Counted from the stretch's first letter, positions 1-8,474 are shown. The stretch: 64,000 nt of DNA from Gemella sanguinis ATCC 700632 (GCF_000701685.1 NZ_JNJO01000009.1:1-64000), one strand, 5' to 3'. Notes: generated by a model from the sequence alone, not told the origin. Made by a program: numbers and translations.

Positions 1-248
1 ATTCTTTTTATTGTTTCTCTCATAGATTTTATTCCATAAAAGTCTTTTAAAAATACCAGTTTAAATAATACAACAGGATCTAGACTATTTCTCCCTGTCG
101 TATGGCTATAGTATTTTTCTGTTAAATCATAAATAAATTTAAAATCGATAGCTTTATCTACTTTTCTTAAAAAATGGTCTTTAGGTACTATTTCTGATAG
201 TGTCATTAGTATTATTTCATCTTTTATATTTTCTACTTTATTAAACAT
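1..248 (-). CDS. IS1182-family transposase, N-terminal part (runs off window)
   Basis: The first 82 codons of a transposase are present; the rest lies beyond the left edge. The reading starts MFNKVENIKDEII and contains IVPKDHFLRKVDKAI and SLDPVVLFKLVFLKDFYGIK, the conserved N-terminal DUF772-type region of IS1182/IS4-like transposases, which precedes the DDE catalytic domain. The ATG at 248 follows a strong ribosome binding site (AAAGGAGG) and an extended -10 box (TGGTATAAT) around 272-280. The gene faces out of the window. Whether the copy is intact cannot be judged. The family call rests on recognisable N-terminal motifs only. Confidence 0.85.
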   Translation of the reverse strand, partial: MFNKVENIKDEIILMTLSEIVPKDHFLRKVDKAIDFKFIYDLTEKYYSHTTGRNSLDPVVLFKLVFLKDFYGIKSMRETIKR

Positions 249-304
249 ACTAAAACCTCCTTTGTATACTTATATTATACCATTTTAAAGGTTTTATTTC
301 AGTT

Positions 305-336
305 AAAAAAGGCTGTTGACTTATTTGTCAACAGCC
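305..336 (-). terminator. Rho-independent terminator after the vanZ-like gene
   Basis: Read on the - strand, a 10-bp perfect GC-containing stem with a 6-nt loop (311-336) is followed by six T residues (305-310). It lies 35 bp after the stop of the vanZ-like gene, and also insulates the transposase promoter from readthrough. Confidence 0.8.
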
Positions 337-339
337 TGA

Positions 340-368
340 GGATTAACTAAAATATTTTTAGTTAATCC
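340..368. repeat. 13-bp perfect inverted repeat
   Basis: GGATTAACTAAAA (340-352) pairs perfectly with 356-368 across a 3-nt loop. It lies directly after the vanZ-like stop codon and next to the 305-336 terminator, forming two tandem hairpins. On the + strand it is followed by TTTT, so it could terminate transcription leaving the IS. Confidence 0.6.
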
Positions 369-370
369 TT

Positions 371-904
371 TTATAATATTACATAATATATTTCATAGAT
401 AATATAAACAGTAAATATTATTAATAAAAAGTTAGTAAATATTCTTAAATTATTTTTTAATAAAAGTGACAAAAAGTTAATAAACAAAACACCAATTATA
501 GCGCCTAATGTGTTAGTAATTAAATCTGTTATATCAGGAAAACCAATTTTAAATATATATTGAGTACTTTCATAAATAAAACTTAACAAGAATCCTAAAA
601 TTATAGCGCTAATACCTGAGCGCTTTGGATTTAAAACCTTAATATATATACTAAATGGAATGAAAAATACTATATTTAAAAGTACTTCCATTGGATCGAA
701 ATTACCATTTCTAAATGGAACTAAATTAATAGATCTCCATGTAACACCTGGATGAAGTAATAGTTTTGGATTATCTAACCAACTAAGATTACTACTTTTT
801 AATAAAGACCAGTCCATTTTTGCAACTATTACCCAAGTTAATATAAAAAGATATATAAAGAATAAGGATAAAGATAATTTCTTACTGTTTAAAAATGCTT
901 TCAT
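371..904 (-). CDS. VanZ-like membrane protein
   Basis: A 177-residue integral membrane protein of the VanZ-like family. Features are an N-terminal transmembrane segment (about 10-28), then after a short extracytoplasmic loop the family signature (LVPFRNG, LLNIVFFIPFSIY) and two to three further helices with the conserved acidic stretch IYESTQYIF and DITDLITNTLGAIIG. VanZ itself gives low-level teicoplanin resistance; most homologues have no proven function, so no resistance role is claimed. The ATG at 904 has an upstream AAAGGA. It is on the opposite strand to the following lipoprotein genes and ends in a strong terminator. Confidence 0.85.
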   Translation of the reverse strand: MKAFLNSKKLSLSLFFIYLFILTWVIVAKMDWSLLKSSNLSWLDNPKLLLHPGVTWRSINLVPFRNGNFDPMEVLLNIVFFIPFSIYIKVLNPKRSGISAIILGFLLSFIYESTQYIFKIGFPDITDLITNTLGAIIGVLFINFLSLLLKNNLRIFTNFLLIIFTVYIIYEIYYVIL

Positions 905-1000
905 AATATCTTTCCTTTCTAATTTACATTATATTGTTCGATTTTAGCATAAAAGACTAAAACCAACTTAAATTATATTTTTAATACATTAAATAATTAA

Positions 1001-1029
1001 TATTAATTAATAACTGACTATGTTATAAT
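1001..1029 (+). promoter_or_regulatory. Extended -10 promoter for first lipoprotein
   Basis: TGTTATAAT at 1021-1029 is a consensus extended -10 element; the -35 region (TATTAA, 1001-1006) is poor. Transcription would start about 30 nt before the AGGAG ribosome binding site of the gene at 1066. Confidence 0.5.
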
Positions 1030-1065
1030 TACTATATTAATATATATTTTAGGAGTTTTCAAGTA

Positions 1066-1443
1066 ATGTATAGATTAAAAAAAATATTAACTTTAAGTAT
1101 ATTTACTATATTTTTAATTTTTATATCCGGGTGTGACAATTCTAAAAATTTACTTCTTGGTGAATGGAACGCAGAAAAAGATGTTGATGTAAATGATATT
1201 GTAAAATTTGATAATGATAAAATGACAGTAAATGGAAAAGAATATAATTTTAAGATAAAATCAATTGAGAAAAAGGATGATGCTATTTACTATAAAATAG
1301 AAAAAGATGGTGAGTTATTTACAGTTTTATTCTTATTTAAGGAAGATAGGAATATTGCTTATATGCTTCAGCCTTATAAATCAGATAATTTAACAGAAGG
1401 TAAATTAATTTATAATATGCGTAAAGTTAGTAATAAAAACTAA
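1066..1443 (+). CDS. Small lipoprotein, unknown function (copy 1)
   Basis: A 125-residue predicted lipoprotein. The signal peptide has charged residues (RLKK), a hydrophobic core and the lipobox ISGC, with the lipid-modified Cys at residue 23. The mature part opens with a GEWNAE motif and a short beta-rich domain (VKFDNDKMTVNGKEYNFK), resembling small extracytoplasmic lipocalin-like lipoproteins. No enzymatic motif is seen. It is a clear paralogue of the next gene: they share VKFDNDK, VNGKEY, IYYKIE, and MLQPY/MIQPY. ATG at 1066 follows AGGAG. Function is not recognised. Confidence 0.8.
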   Translation: MYRLKKILTLSIFTIFLIFISGCDNSKNLLLGEWNAEKDVDVNDIVKFDNDKMTVNGKEYNFKIKSIEKKDDAIYYKIEKDGELFTVLFLFKEDRNIAYMLQPYKSDNLTEGKLIYNMRKVSNKN

Positions 1444-1567
1444 TTATATTATGTATAAACTATCTCATGTTAAAGTAAAAGATTATTATAGTTTGATTAG
1501 ATATGACGGATAACTTACACTTAATATGATATAATAAAAAATAAAAAAATTCTAGGAGAAAAAATTG

Positions 1568-1975
1568 ATGAATAAATATATAAAAATAATATCTTATATT
1601 TTATTAACAATCTTTTTAATTTCTTTATCAGCATGTAGTAAGTCTACAAATTTAATTGAAGGAGAATGGAAAGCACAAACAGGTGCAATGAATAATGAAA
1701 TTGTAAAATTCGATAATGATAAAGTAACAGTAAATGGTAAAGAATACGACTACAAGCTAAAATCTAAAGAGAATAAAGGAGATCTAATATACTATAAAAT
1801 TGAACAAAATGGAGAAACGTATACTATTATTTTTCCAGATAAAGATAAAAATATAGCAATAATGATCCAACCTTATTCTCAGAATGATGACTTATATGGT
1901 AAGGTACTTTATGCAATGAATAAGAAAGATCAACCTAATTATAAAGAATATGTTAAAAAATATATTAGCCAATAA
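1568..1975 (+). CDS. Small lipoprotein, unknown function (copy 2)
   Basis: A 135-residue predicted lipoprotein, tandem paralogue of the gene at 1066. The lipobox is LSAC and the mature protein starts after it with GEWKAQ. The central block (IVKFDNDKVTVNGKEYDYK) is nearly identical to copy 1, and the C-terminus carries an extra 11 or so residues (YKEYVKKYISQ). AGGAG at 1554-1558 serves ATG 1568; an in-frame TTG at 1565 is possible but less likely. An extended -10 (TGATATAAT) ends at 1535, so the copy has its own promoter. The pair looks like a local duplication that has diverged. Confidence 0.8.
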   Translation: MNKYIKIISYILLTIFLISLSACSKSTNLIEGEWKAQTGAMNNEIVKFDNDKVTVNGKEYDYKLKSKENKGDLIYYKIEQNGETYTIIFPDKDKNIAIMIQPYSQNDDLYGKVLYAMNKKDQPNYKEYVKKYISQ

Positions 1976-1982
1976 CTAATTA

Positions 1983-2067
1983 AGAATAAGATTTTTAAAT
2001 CGTCTATAAAAGTAAAATATTATGACTTTTATTCTAAAATCGATTTAAATATTCTTATTCTTTTTTG
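1983..2067 (+). terminator. Long hairpin terminator
   Basis: GAATAAGA...AAATCG at 1983-2002 pairs imperfectly with CGATTTAAATATTCTTATTC at 2041-2060, with a further inner AAAAGT/ACTTTT stem, followed by TTTTTT. It ends the lipoprotein transcript before the apt promoter. Confidence 0.7.
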
Positions 2068-2088
2068 TTTCATAATCTATACTTATAT

Positions 2089-2096
2089 GGTATAAT
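2089..2096 (+). promoter_or_regulatory. Extended -10 box for apt
   Basis: TGGTATAAT ending at 2096 is an extended -10 element with no good -35. It would start a transcript about 32 nt ahead of apt and possibly read on into the peptidase and trmB. Confidence 0.55.
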
Positions 2097-2134
2097 AACT
2101 ACGTTAAGAAAACTTTTAGGAGATTAATAAATAG

Positions 2135-2647
2135 ATGAATTTAGAAAAATATATTTCAATCGTGGAAGATTGGCCAAAAGAAGGTATTAGCTTTAAAGAT
2201 ATTACTACATTAATGGCAGATGGAGAAGCGTATAAATATGCAACTGATCAAATAGTGAATTATGCTAAAGAAAGAAAAGTTGATGTTGTAGTAGGTCCTG
2301 AAGCTCGTGGATTTATTATAGGTTGTCCTGTGTCTTATTCACTAGGTATAGGCTTTGTTCCTGTAAGAAAACCAAATAAATTACCTCGTGAAGTTATTAG
2401 CTATCAATATGACTTAGAATATGGTAGTAACACTTTAACAATGCATAAAGATGCTATTAAACCAGGTCAACGAGTATTAATTACCGATGATTTATTAGCA
2501 ACTGGTGGAACAATTGAGGCAACTATAAAATTAGTAGAAGAATTAGGAGGAATTGTAGTAGGTATAGCGTTCTTAATCGAATTAGATGGACTAAATGGTA
2601 TAGACAAACTACAAGGTTATGACGTTCTTACATTATTAAAAATGTAA
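2135..2647 (+). CDS. apt: Adenine phosphoribosyltransferase
   Basis: Salvages adenine with PRPP to AMP plus pyrophosphate in the cytoplasm. The 170 residues match the usual length of bacterial Apt. Family features: the N-terminal [12 protein letters not shown], the adenine-pocket region VGPEARGFI (about 53-61), RKPNKLPRE flexible loop, and the PRPP-binding motif [13 protein letters not shown] (114-126) with two adjacent Asp residues. ATG 2135 follows AGGAG. It is first in a likely + strand group with the M16C peptidase and trmB. Confidence 0.96.
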   Translation: MNLEKYISIVEDWPKEGISFKDITTLMADGEAYKYATDQIVNYAKERKVDVVVGPEARGFIIGCPVSYSLGIGFVPVRKPNKLPREVISYQYDLEYGSNTLTMHKDAIKPGQRVLITDDLLATGGTIEATIKLVEELGGIVVGIAFLIELDGLNGIDKLQGYDVLTLLKM

Positions 2648-2667
2648 TCTACTATATCAAATAATAT

Positions 2668-5535
2668 ATGACATTTGAACTATTAGAAAAGAAATATCTA
2701 AAAAATATAAATACTGATGCTTATTTATATGAGCATGAAAAAACACAAGCAAAACTTGTATTTCTAAAAAATGATGATATAAATAAAAGTTTTAGCATAA
2801 GTTTTAAAACTGTTCCTTACAGTGATAATGGTATTTTTCATATTTTAGAGCATTCTGTTTTATGTGGTTCAGCGAAATATCCTGTAAAAGAACCTTTTGT
2901 AGAATTACTTAAAGGTTCTTTTAATACATTTTTAAATGCTATGACATTTCCTGATAAGACCATGTATCCAGTATCTTCTAAAAATGAAAAAGATTTAGAA
3001 ATTTTAATGGATATATACTTAGATGCAGTATTCAATCCGAATTTAAAAAATAATCCGAATATTTTGGCACAAGAAGGTTGGCATTATCATCTAGAAGATA
3101 AAAAAGATGAACTTATTTATAAAGGTGTTGTTTATAACGAAATGAAAGGTGCTTACTCTTCTGTAGATGAAGTATTAGATCAGTATGTAACTGAACATTT
3201 ATTTAGTGATACTTCTTATAAATATTCATATGGAGGGAAGCCAGAAGCCATCCCATCTATTACTCAGGAAGAGTTTCTAAGTACATATGATTATAACTAC
3301 CATCCAAGCAATAGTTATATTGTTCTATATGGGGATATTAATGTAGAACAATATCTTAATCATATTGATAGTTACTTGAATAATTATGAATACAGAGACT
3401 ATTCTAGTTACAAACTTAGTAGGCAAAATACTTTTACAAATGAAATAAAAAGACATGAATACTTCAATGAAGATGTAAAAGATAAATCTTATGTAGCATA
3501 TAATTACATACTTGGAGACAGTAATAAATTCAGTGAAATTGAAAATATTGATATAATTGATGATATTTTATTGGGTAGTAGTAATACTGAATTTAGAAAA
3601 TTCTTTATTGATAATGGTATTTGTGAAGATGTCTACAGTTATTTACAAAAAGATAGAAAAGAAACTGTATACTCTATTATCTTTAAATATGTTAATGATG
3701 ATAAACTAGCAGAATTAGATATATTATATAAAAATTTACTTGCTAAAATTATAAATAATGGATTTGATTATGAACAGGTTCAAGCATCTATTAACAAAAA
3801 GAATTTCAGTATAAAAGAAGAAGTAAATAAAACATCATCGCCAAAAGGGGTATCTTATGCTATAAGATTATTACGTACATGGTTGTATGACGATAGTGAT
3901 ATCTTTAATGCATTTGATTTAGATAGTATGATTGATAGTTTACAACAAAATTGTGATAGAAAAAATTATGAGAATTTAGCTAAACAGTTTATCTTAGACA
4001 ATAACAAACAGGTAATAATTCACTTAATACCTACAACTGTTAAAGAAAATAGAGAAAAAGACTTGGTAGAATATAAAAATTCATTATCAGATGATCAAAT
4101 TGAGAAAATTATAGAAGATACTAAAAAATTGCAAGAATGGCAAAATACTCCTGATAAAAAGGAGGATTTAAATAGAATTAAATGTGTAGAAGCAAGTGAT
4201 GTTGTATTGAAAAATCCATTTGCTGAAACTTCATTTGAGAAAGTAGAAGATATTAATTTTGCACACTTTAATACTGTAACAAATGGTATTTCATATTCTA
4301 AATTCTTGTTTGATATTACGGATTTCACTATTGAACAAATTCAATATTCTTCTCTATTAACTTATTTATTATTTAATTTTAATACTAAAAATAAAACTGA
4401 AGCAGAAATTATTAAGGATATAGGATTTAATCTGGGAGGCCTAAGCTCATATATTGATGTAATAAGAAAGTATCAAAGCGAAGAATGTGAAGTTAAGTTT
4501 ATTATAACTGCTAAAAACTTAGTCGAAAAGGTTAAAGAACTAGCAAGTATTTTAGAGGAGACAACACTAAATGTTGATTTTAGTGATAAAGATGCTTTAT
4601 ATAATGTCCTTTTAGAAATTAAGTTAATGTTAGAAAGTAAATTTAAAAATGCTGGACATGGATTCGTTGCAAGAAGAATTAGCAGCTATTTCAACCCTCA
4701 AAGTAAATTAGCTTCATATCATAGTGAATATGAGTTCTACTTGTTTATATTAGACCTATTAAATAATTTCGAAACAAAATCTAGTGAAATTATTAATCAA
4801 TTAAATATAGTTTCAAATTTAATATTTAGTAGTTTTAGAGTATTAATTAATTTTGTAGGTAGTGAAGAAGAATATTCAAATTATAAAAAAGACATATCAG
4901 CTTATACGGACAAGTTATATAATGATACTGAAAAGCAAGATGGGTTTACACTAAATTTTGAAACTCCAGGATATTCAGAAGGATTTTATTTTGATTCTCT
5001 GGTACAGTATGTAGGATTAGGTTACAACATAGATAATTACTCTGGTAGTCATCTTGTTTTAAGACATATTTTAAGTTTAGATTATTTATGGAATAATATC
5101 CGAGTGAAAAATGGTGCATACGGAGCAGGAGCCATATTTAACGCATTTGGTGACTTTAATTTATGGTCTTATCGTGATCCAAACTTAAAAGAAACACTTG
5201 ATATTTATTACAATATAGATAAATATGTTAAAAATTTTACTTCTGATAATAAAGAAATGAATAAGTATATTATTGGTACATTAAATACATTAGATGTAAT
5301 TATGTCTCCAAGTGCGTTAGCAACATACTCTTTAAATTTATATCTTACTAATTCACCATTTTATAAATATGATGAAATTGTTGAAGAAATAAAAAATACA
5401 AATGTTGATGATGTTAATAAACTTTCAAGTAACTTTATTAATATGAAAGATAAAGCATATGTATGTGTGCTTGGATCAAAAGAAAAAATATTATCTAATT
5501 CAGATTTATTTAGCAAAACAATAGAAATTAAGTAG
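2668..5535 (+). CDS. M16C zinc metallopeptidase (PreP/falcilysin-like)
   Basis: A 955-residue pitrilysin-family peptidase of the two-halves-in-one-chain M16C type (mitochondrial presequence protease, falcilysin), which degrades peptides inside a closed chamber. The inverted zinc motif HILEH gives ligands H58 and H62 and catalytic E61; the third ligand is E158 in VVYNEMKG. A C-terminal Arg/Tyr region typical of the second half is present (NIRVKNGAYGAG). No signal peptide is seen, so it is probably cytoplasmic. The start is unusual: the ATG 21 bp after apt lacks a clear Shine-Dalgarno sequence, yet the N-terminus (LLEKKYL, YLYEHEKT) aligns with family starts from memory. Confidence 0.9.
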   Translation: MTFELLEKKYLKNINTDAYLYEHEKTQAKLVFLKNDDINKSFSISFKTVPYSDNGIFHILEHSVLCGSAKYPVKEPFVELLKGSFNTFLNAMTFPDKTMYPVSSKNEKDLEILMDIYLDAVFNPNLKNNPNILAQEGWHYHLEDKKDELIYKGVVYNEMKGAYSSVDEVLDQYVTEHLFSDTSYKYSYGGKPEAIPSITQEEFLSTYDYNYHPSNSYIVLYGDINVEQYLNHIDSYLNNYEYRDYSSYKLSRQNTFTNEIKRHEYFNEDVKDKSYVAYNYILGDSNKFSEIENIDIIDDILLGSSNTEFRKFFIDNGICEDVYSYLQKDRKETVYSIIFKYVNDDKLAELDILYKNLLAKIINNGFDYEQVQASINKKNFSIKEEVNKTSSPKGVSYAIRLLRTWLYDDSDIFNAFDLDSMIDSLQQNCDRKNYENLAKQFILDNNKQVIIHLIPTTVKENREKDLVEYKNSLSDDQIEKIIEDTKKLQEWQNTPDKKEDLNRIKCVEASDVVLKNPFAETSFEKVEDINFAHFNTVTNGISYSKFLFDITDFTIEQIQYSSLLTYLLFNFNTKNKTEAEIIKDIGFNLGGLSSYIDVIRKYQSEECEVKFIITAKNLVEKVKELASILEETTLNVDFSDKDALYNVLLEIKLMLESKFKNAGHGFVARRISSYFNPQSKLASYHSEYEFYLFILDLLNNFETKSSEIINQLNIVSNLIFSSFRVLINFVGSEEEYSNYKKDISAYTDKLYNDTEKQDGFTLNFETPGYSEGFYFDSLVQYVGLGYNIDNYSGSHLVLRHILSLDYLWNNIRVKNGAYGAGAIFNAFGDFNLWSYRDPNLKETLDIYYNIDKYVKNFTSDNKEMNKYIIGTLNTLDVIMSPSALATYSLNLYLTNSPFYKYDEIVEEIKNTNVDDVNKLSSNFINMKDKAYVCVLGSKEKILSNSDLFSKTIEIK

Positions 5536-5547
5536 AAAGGTATATAA

Positions 5548-6198
5548 ATGAGAGTTCGTAATAGAGCAGATGCTAGAGAGCGTCTTGAAAATAGTCCGGT
5601 TGTTTTTTTACAACCTAAGGACAATAAAGGAAAGTGGAGAGAAATATTTGGAAATAATAATCCGATACATTTAGAAATTGGTAGTGGTAAAGGAAAATTT
5701 ATTCATACTCTTGCAGAAAAGAATCCTAATATAAATTTTATAGCTATGGAAGCACAACCTACAGTTCTAACATTCCTATTAGATAAAGTAGAAGAAACAC
5801 ATAGAGAGAATTTAAAACTAATTTCTGGAAATGCTGAAGACTTATTAGAGTATTTTGCAGATGAAGAGGTTGATCAACTTTACTTAAATTTTTCAGATCC
5901 ATGGCCTAAAAATAGACATGAAAAACGTCGTTTAACTTATCATACTTTCTTAAGTCGTTATGAAGTAATCTTAAATGGAGATAAAAAGATAGTTCAAAAA
6001 ACGGATAACCAAGGTTTATTTGAATATAGCTTGATGAGTTATGTGAAGTATGGGTATATCTTTAATAAATTATCTTTAGATTTAACTAATAGTGTTTATG
6101 AAGAAGATAATATTCATACTGAATATGAAGATAAATTCATTAAAAAAGGTAATAGAATTTATATGGTAGAGGCTATAAAAGTAAAACAGAATATTTAG
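5548..6198 (+). CDS. trmB: tRNA (guanine-N7-)-methyltransferase
   Basis: Forms m7G46 in the variable loop of tRNAs using S-adenosylmethionine. The 216 residues are the usual length. Visible: N-terminal MRVRNRADA, the SAM-binding motif LEIGSGKGKF (about 42-51), and the signature FSDPWPKNRHEKRRL (about 115-130) that carries the catalytic Asp. ATG 5548 has AGAAAGG upstream and sits 12 bp after the peptidase stop, so it is probably cotranscribed. The stop codon lies inside a long perfect palindrome (see 6197-6224). Confidence 0.96.
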   Translation: MRVRNRADARERLENSPVVFLQPKDNKGKWREIFGNNNPIHLEIGSGKGKFIHTLAEKNPNINFIAMEAQPTVLTFLLDKVEETHRENLKLISGNAEDLLEYFADEEVDQLYLNFSDPWPKNRHEKRRLTYHTFLSRYEVILNGDKKIVQKTDNQGLFEYSLMSYVKYGYIFNKLSLDLTNSVYEEDNIHTEYEDKFIKKGNRIYMVEAIKVKQNI

Positions 6199-6224
6199 TT
6201 TACATAAATTTAATTATGTAAACT
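6197..6224. other. dif-like 28-bp palindrome (11-6-11)
   Basis: AGTTTACATAA (6197-6207), a 6-bp spacer ATTTAA, then TTATGTAAACT (6214-6224) form a perfect inverted repeat; the full stem is 14 bp (6194-6227). It has no T-tract on either strand, so it is not a normal terminator. The 11-6-11 geometry is that of Xer dif sites, and the right arm is identical, from memory, to the XerD arm of Bacillus and Staphylococcus dif. It lies 3.2 kb from a xerS gene. The site role is inferred. Confidence 0.4.
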
Positions 6225-6267
6225 AAATAGGATTTATATTATTTTTATATAGAATGGCCAATATATC

Positions 6268-6296
6268 TTGATTTTAAAAAAAAATTTAATTATAAT
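6268..6296 (+). promoter_or_regulatory. Sigma-A promoter of efp
   Basis: TTGATT (6268-6273), 17-bp spacer containing an A/T tract, TATAAT (6291-6296). The predicted start is about 30 nt before the efp ATG, with AAAGGAG between. Confidence 0.75.
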
Positions 6297-6330
6297 AATA
6301 TTAGTATAAATTAAAGGAGAAATAGAAATA

Positions 6331-6888
6331 ATGATATCAGTTAATGATTTTAAAACTGGAGTAACTATTGAAGTTGATGGTAACATTTGGAAAGTAATGG
6401 AATTCCAACACGTTAAACCTGGTAAAGGAGCTGCATTTGTTCGTTCTAAATTAAGAAACATGCGTACAGGTGCTGTTAACGATAAAACATTTAGAGCTGG
6501 TGAAAAAGTAGCTAAAGCTCAAATTAATAACCAAAAAATGTCATATCTATATTCTACAGGTGATGCATATGTATTCATGGATAATGCTACTTATGAACAA
6601 ATCGAAGTTCCTGAAGCACAATTAGAACATGAATTAAACTTCTTAAAAGAGAATATGGAAGTATCTATTTTAATGTTTGGTGATGAAATTTTAGGTATTG
6701 ATTTACCTACAACTGTAGAATTAGAAGTTACTGAAACTGAACCTGGAGTAAAAGGTGATACTGCTCAAGGTGCCACAAAAGCAGCTACAGTAGAAACAGG
6801 TTATACTCTACAAGTCCCTCTATTTGTTAAAGAAGGTGATGTATTAGTTATTAATACATCTGAAGGTACATACGTATCTAGAGCATAG
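6331..6888 (+). CDS. efp: Translation elongation factor P
   Basis: Relieves ribosome stalling at polyproline stretches by binding between the P and E sites. The 185 residues form three beta-barrel domains; the N-terminal KOW-like domain (1-65) carries K32 in [10 protein letters not shown], the lysine modified in Bacillus-type EF-P. The C-terminal domain ends with the family block [17 protein letters not shown]. The gene has its own promoter, a good AAAGGAG site and a strong terminator, so it is monocistronic here. Confidence 0.97.
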   Translation: MISVNDFKTGVTIEVDGNIWKVMEFQHVKPGKGAAFVRSKLRNMRTGAVNDKTFRAGEKVAKAQINNQKMSYLYSTGDAYVFMDNATYEQIEVPEAQLEHELNFLKENMEVSILMFGDEILGIDLPTTVELEVTETEPGVKGDTAQGATKAATVETGYTLQVPLFVKEGDVLVINTSEGTYVSRA

Positions 6889-6900
6889 TATATAATATTT

Positions 6901-6932
6901 GAACTCTCTATTTCGGTGGAGAGTTCTTTTTT
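6901..6932 (+). terminator. Terminator of efp
   Basis: GAACTCTC / GAGAGTTC stem (6901-6926) with a 10-nt loop, followed by TTTTTT. Confidence 0.9.
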
Positions 6933-6957
6933 CACCTAAAAAAATAAGCTAAAATCT

Positions 6958-6986
6958 TTACTTATACGTTTAAATGATGTTATAAT
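6958..6986 (+). promoter_or_regulatory. Promoter of the GntP-type permease
   Basis: TTACTT (6958-6963), 17-bp spacer, extended TGT before TATAAT (6981-6986). The -10 box covers an in-frame TTG at 6986, which rules that codon out as the start of the following gene. Confidence 0.6.
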
Positions 6987-7015
6987 TGCCTAATGTATTT
7001 TTGAAGGAGATTATA

Positions 7016-8416
7016 ATGAAATTTGAAAAAGTATTAATTAGTATAGGTCTAATTTTTTATATTATAATTGCTAGTATGCTTGGTATTTATTCATATAAAT
7101 TATTATTAGTTTTTTTTGGTATAAGTACTTTAATATTTTTAATAACTAAATTAAATTTTGAACCTTTTTTATCTATATTAATAGTTGCAATTGTTCTAGG
7201 GGTATTTTTAGGATTATCTCCTAATGTACTGATAGATTCTATAGAGAAGGGGACAGGTTCTCTTTTAGGTCATTTATCATTGATTTTAGGTTTAGGAGCT
7301 ATGTTTGGAAAAGTTTTAGAAGAATTAGGAGCTGTTGAAATAACAGCAAAAAAAATGATAAGCATATTTGGAATTAAGAGAATTCAACTAGGCTTACTAA
7401 TAGCAGGAATGTGTATAAGTTTCTCATTATTTTTTGATGTAGCGTTTATATTAGTTATACCAATAATATTAGCTGTAGCTAAAGAGCTTAAATTAGAAAA
7501 AATATATCTTGCTTTACCTGCTAGTATAGGTATTTTAACTATACACGCATTATTTCCACCGCATCCAAGTCCAAGTATAATAACAAAAACATTTAATCTT
7601 AATATGGCGGAAGTATTTTTCTATGGTTTAATTGTTGCTATACCAACAGCTTTAATAGGTGGTTTACTACTTACAAATTCTAATATTATAAAAACAAATG
7701 GAATTAATAGAGATTTACAAAATAAAGCTAGTATTTTTGAGATTAATAATAAATATATGAGTTCAACTTTTGCTATTATATTGATGCTACTCCCTGTATT
7801 ATTAATAACTATACCTACTATAATTTTGGGGGTAACTAACCTACCTGAATTAATTAAATCGACACTGATTATAATTAGTAATCCAGTAGCAGCTTTACTT
7901 ATAAGCTTACTTATAGCAATTGTAAAATTAATGACATCTAAAAAACTAAGAATTACTAGTATAGTGCCTTTGTTAAGCGAATCTATAAAAACAATTGCTG
8001 TTGTACTGTTAATTAACGGTGCTGCTGGTGGCTTAAAACAAGTGCTTGTTGATTCAAAAGTTACTGATGAGATAGTTAGACTTACAAATGGATTACATTT
8101 ATCCCCTATTGTAATAAGTTTTTTTGTAGCAGCGATATTAAGAATTTCCTTAGGAAGTGCAACTATTGCAGCTATAACAACTCTAGCTATAGTTGAACCA
8201 CTTGTGCAAAATATAACATATTCAGCAGTATTTATTATGTTAAGTATTGCATCAGGAAGTATGTTTTGCTCACATGTAAATGATCCAGGTTTTTGGTTAT
8301 TTAAACAATATTTAAATTTAGATTTTAAAACAACCTTTAAAACTTGGACTTTAGGTACCACAATATCTTCATTAATAGCGTTTATTATAATATTAATAAT
8401 TACTTCGCTTACATAA
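7016..8416 (+). CDS. GntP-family permease (gluconate/organic acid:H+ symporter)
   Basis: A 466-residue membrane protein with about 12-14 hydrophobic segments. Family marks are an early GSLLGHLSLILGLGAMFGK block, FPPHPSP in the middle, ISLGSATIAAITTLAIVEP, and near the C-terminus GSMFCSHVNDPGFWLFKQY, which matches the GntP signature HVNDxGFW. GntP proteins import gluconate or other sugar acids; the substrate here is unknown because no catabolic gene is adjacent. The ATG at 7016 is chosen because AAGGAG sits 8 nt upstream and the earlier TTG lies in the promoter. It stands alone with its own promoter. Confidence 0.88.
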   Translation: MKFEKVLISIGLIFYIIIASMLGIYSYKLLLVFFGISTLIFLITKLNFEPFLSILIVAIVLGVFLGLSPNVLIDSIEKGTGSLLGHLSLILGLGAMFGKVLEELGAVEITAKKMISIFGIKRIQLGLLIAGMCISFSLFFDVAFILVIPIILAVAKELKLEKIYLALPASIGILTIHALFPPHPSPSIITKTFNLNMAEVFFYGLIVAIPTALIGGLLLTNSNIIKTNGINRDLQNKASIFEINNKYMSSTFAIILMLLPVLLITIPTIILGVTNLPELIKSTLIIISNPVAALLISLLIAIVKLMTSKKLRITSIVPLLSESIKTIAVVLLINGAAGGLKQVLVDSKVTDEIVRLTNGLHLSPIVISFFVAAILRISLGSATIAAITTLAIVEPLVQNITYSAVFIMLSIASGSMFCSHVNDPGFWLFKQYLNLDFKTTFKTWTLGTTISSLIAFIIILIITSLT

Positions 8417-8445
8417 ATTTATTTTAAATAATATCTATTTTTTAC

Positions 8446-8474
8446 TTGCTATTTATGTAAAGGTATGTTATATT
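8446..8474 (+). promoter_or_regulatory. Promoter of rpmB
   Basis: TTGCTA (8446-8451), 17-bp spacer, extended TGT and TATATT (8469-8474). The predicted leader is about 55 nt and ends in AAAGGAGG. Confidence 0.65.

Larger units (their letters stand above)
1..336. mobile_element. Edge of an IS1182-like insertion sequence
   Basis: The transposase start, its promoter and a strong hairpin at 311-336 lie together at the window edge. The 10-bp perfect stem GGCTGTTGAC / GTCAACAGCC may be the outer end of the element or a terminator for the neighbouring vanZ-like gene. The exact right boundary and target duplication cannot be set without the other end of the element. Confidence 0.5.

Noticed and set aside
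6986-7015. Longer N-terminus for the GntP-type permease from TTG 6986
   Set aside because: The TTG is part of the -10 box, and a strong AAGGAG points to ATG 7016.
7621-8361. Long open frame opposite the GntP-type permease
   Set aside because: It is antisense to a gene with clear family motifs, has no ribosome binding site and reads as compositional noise.
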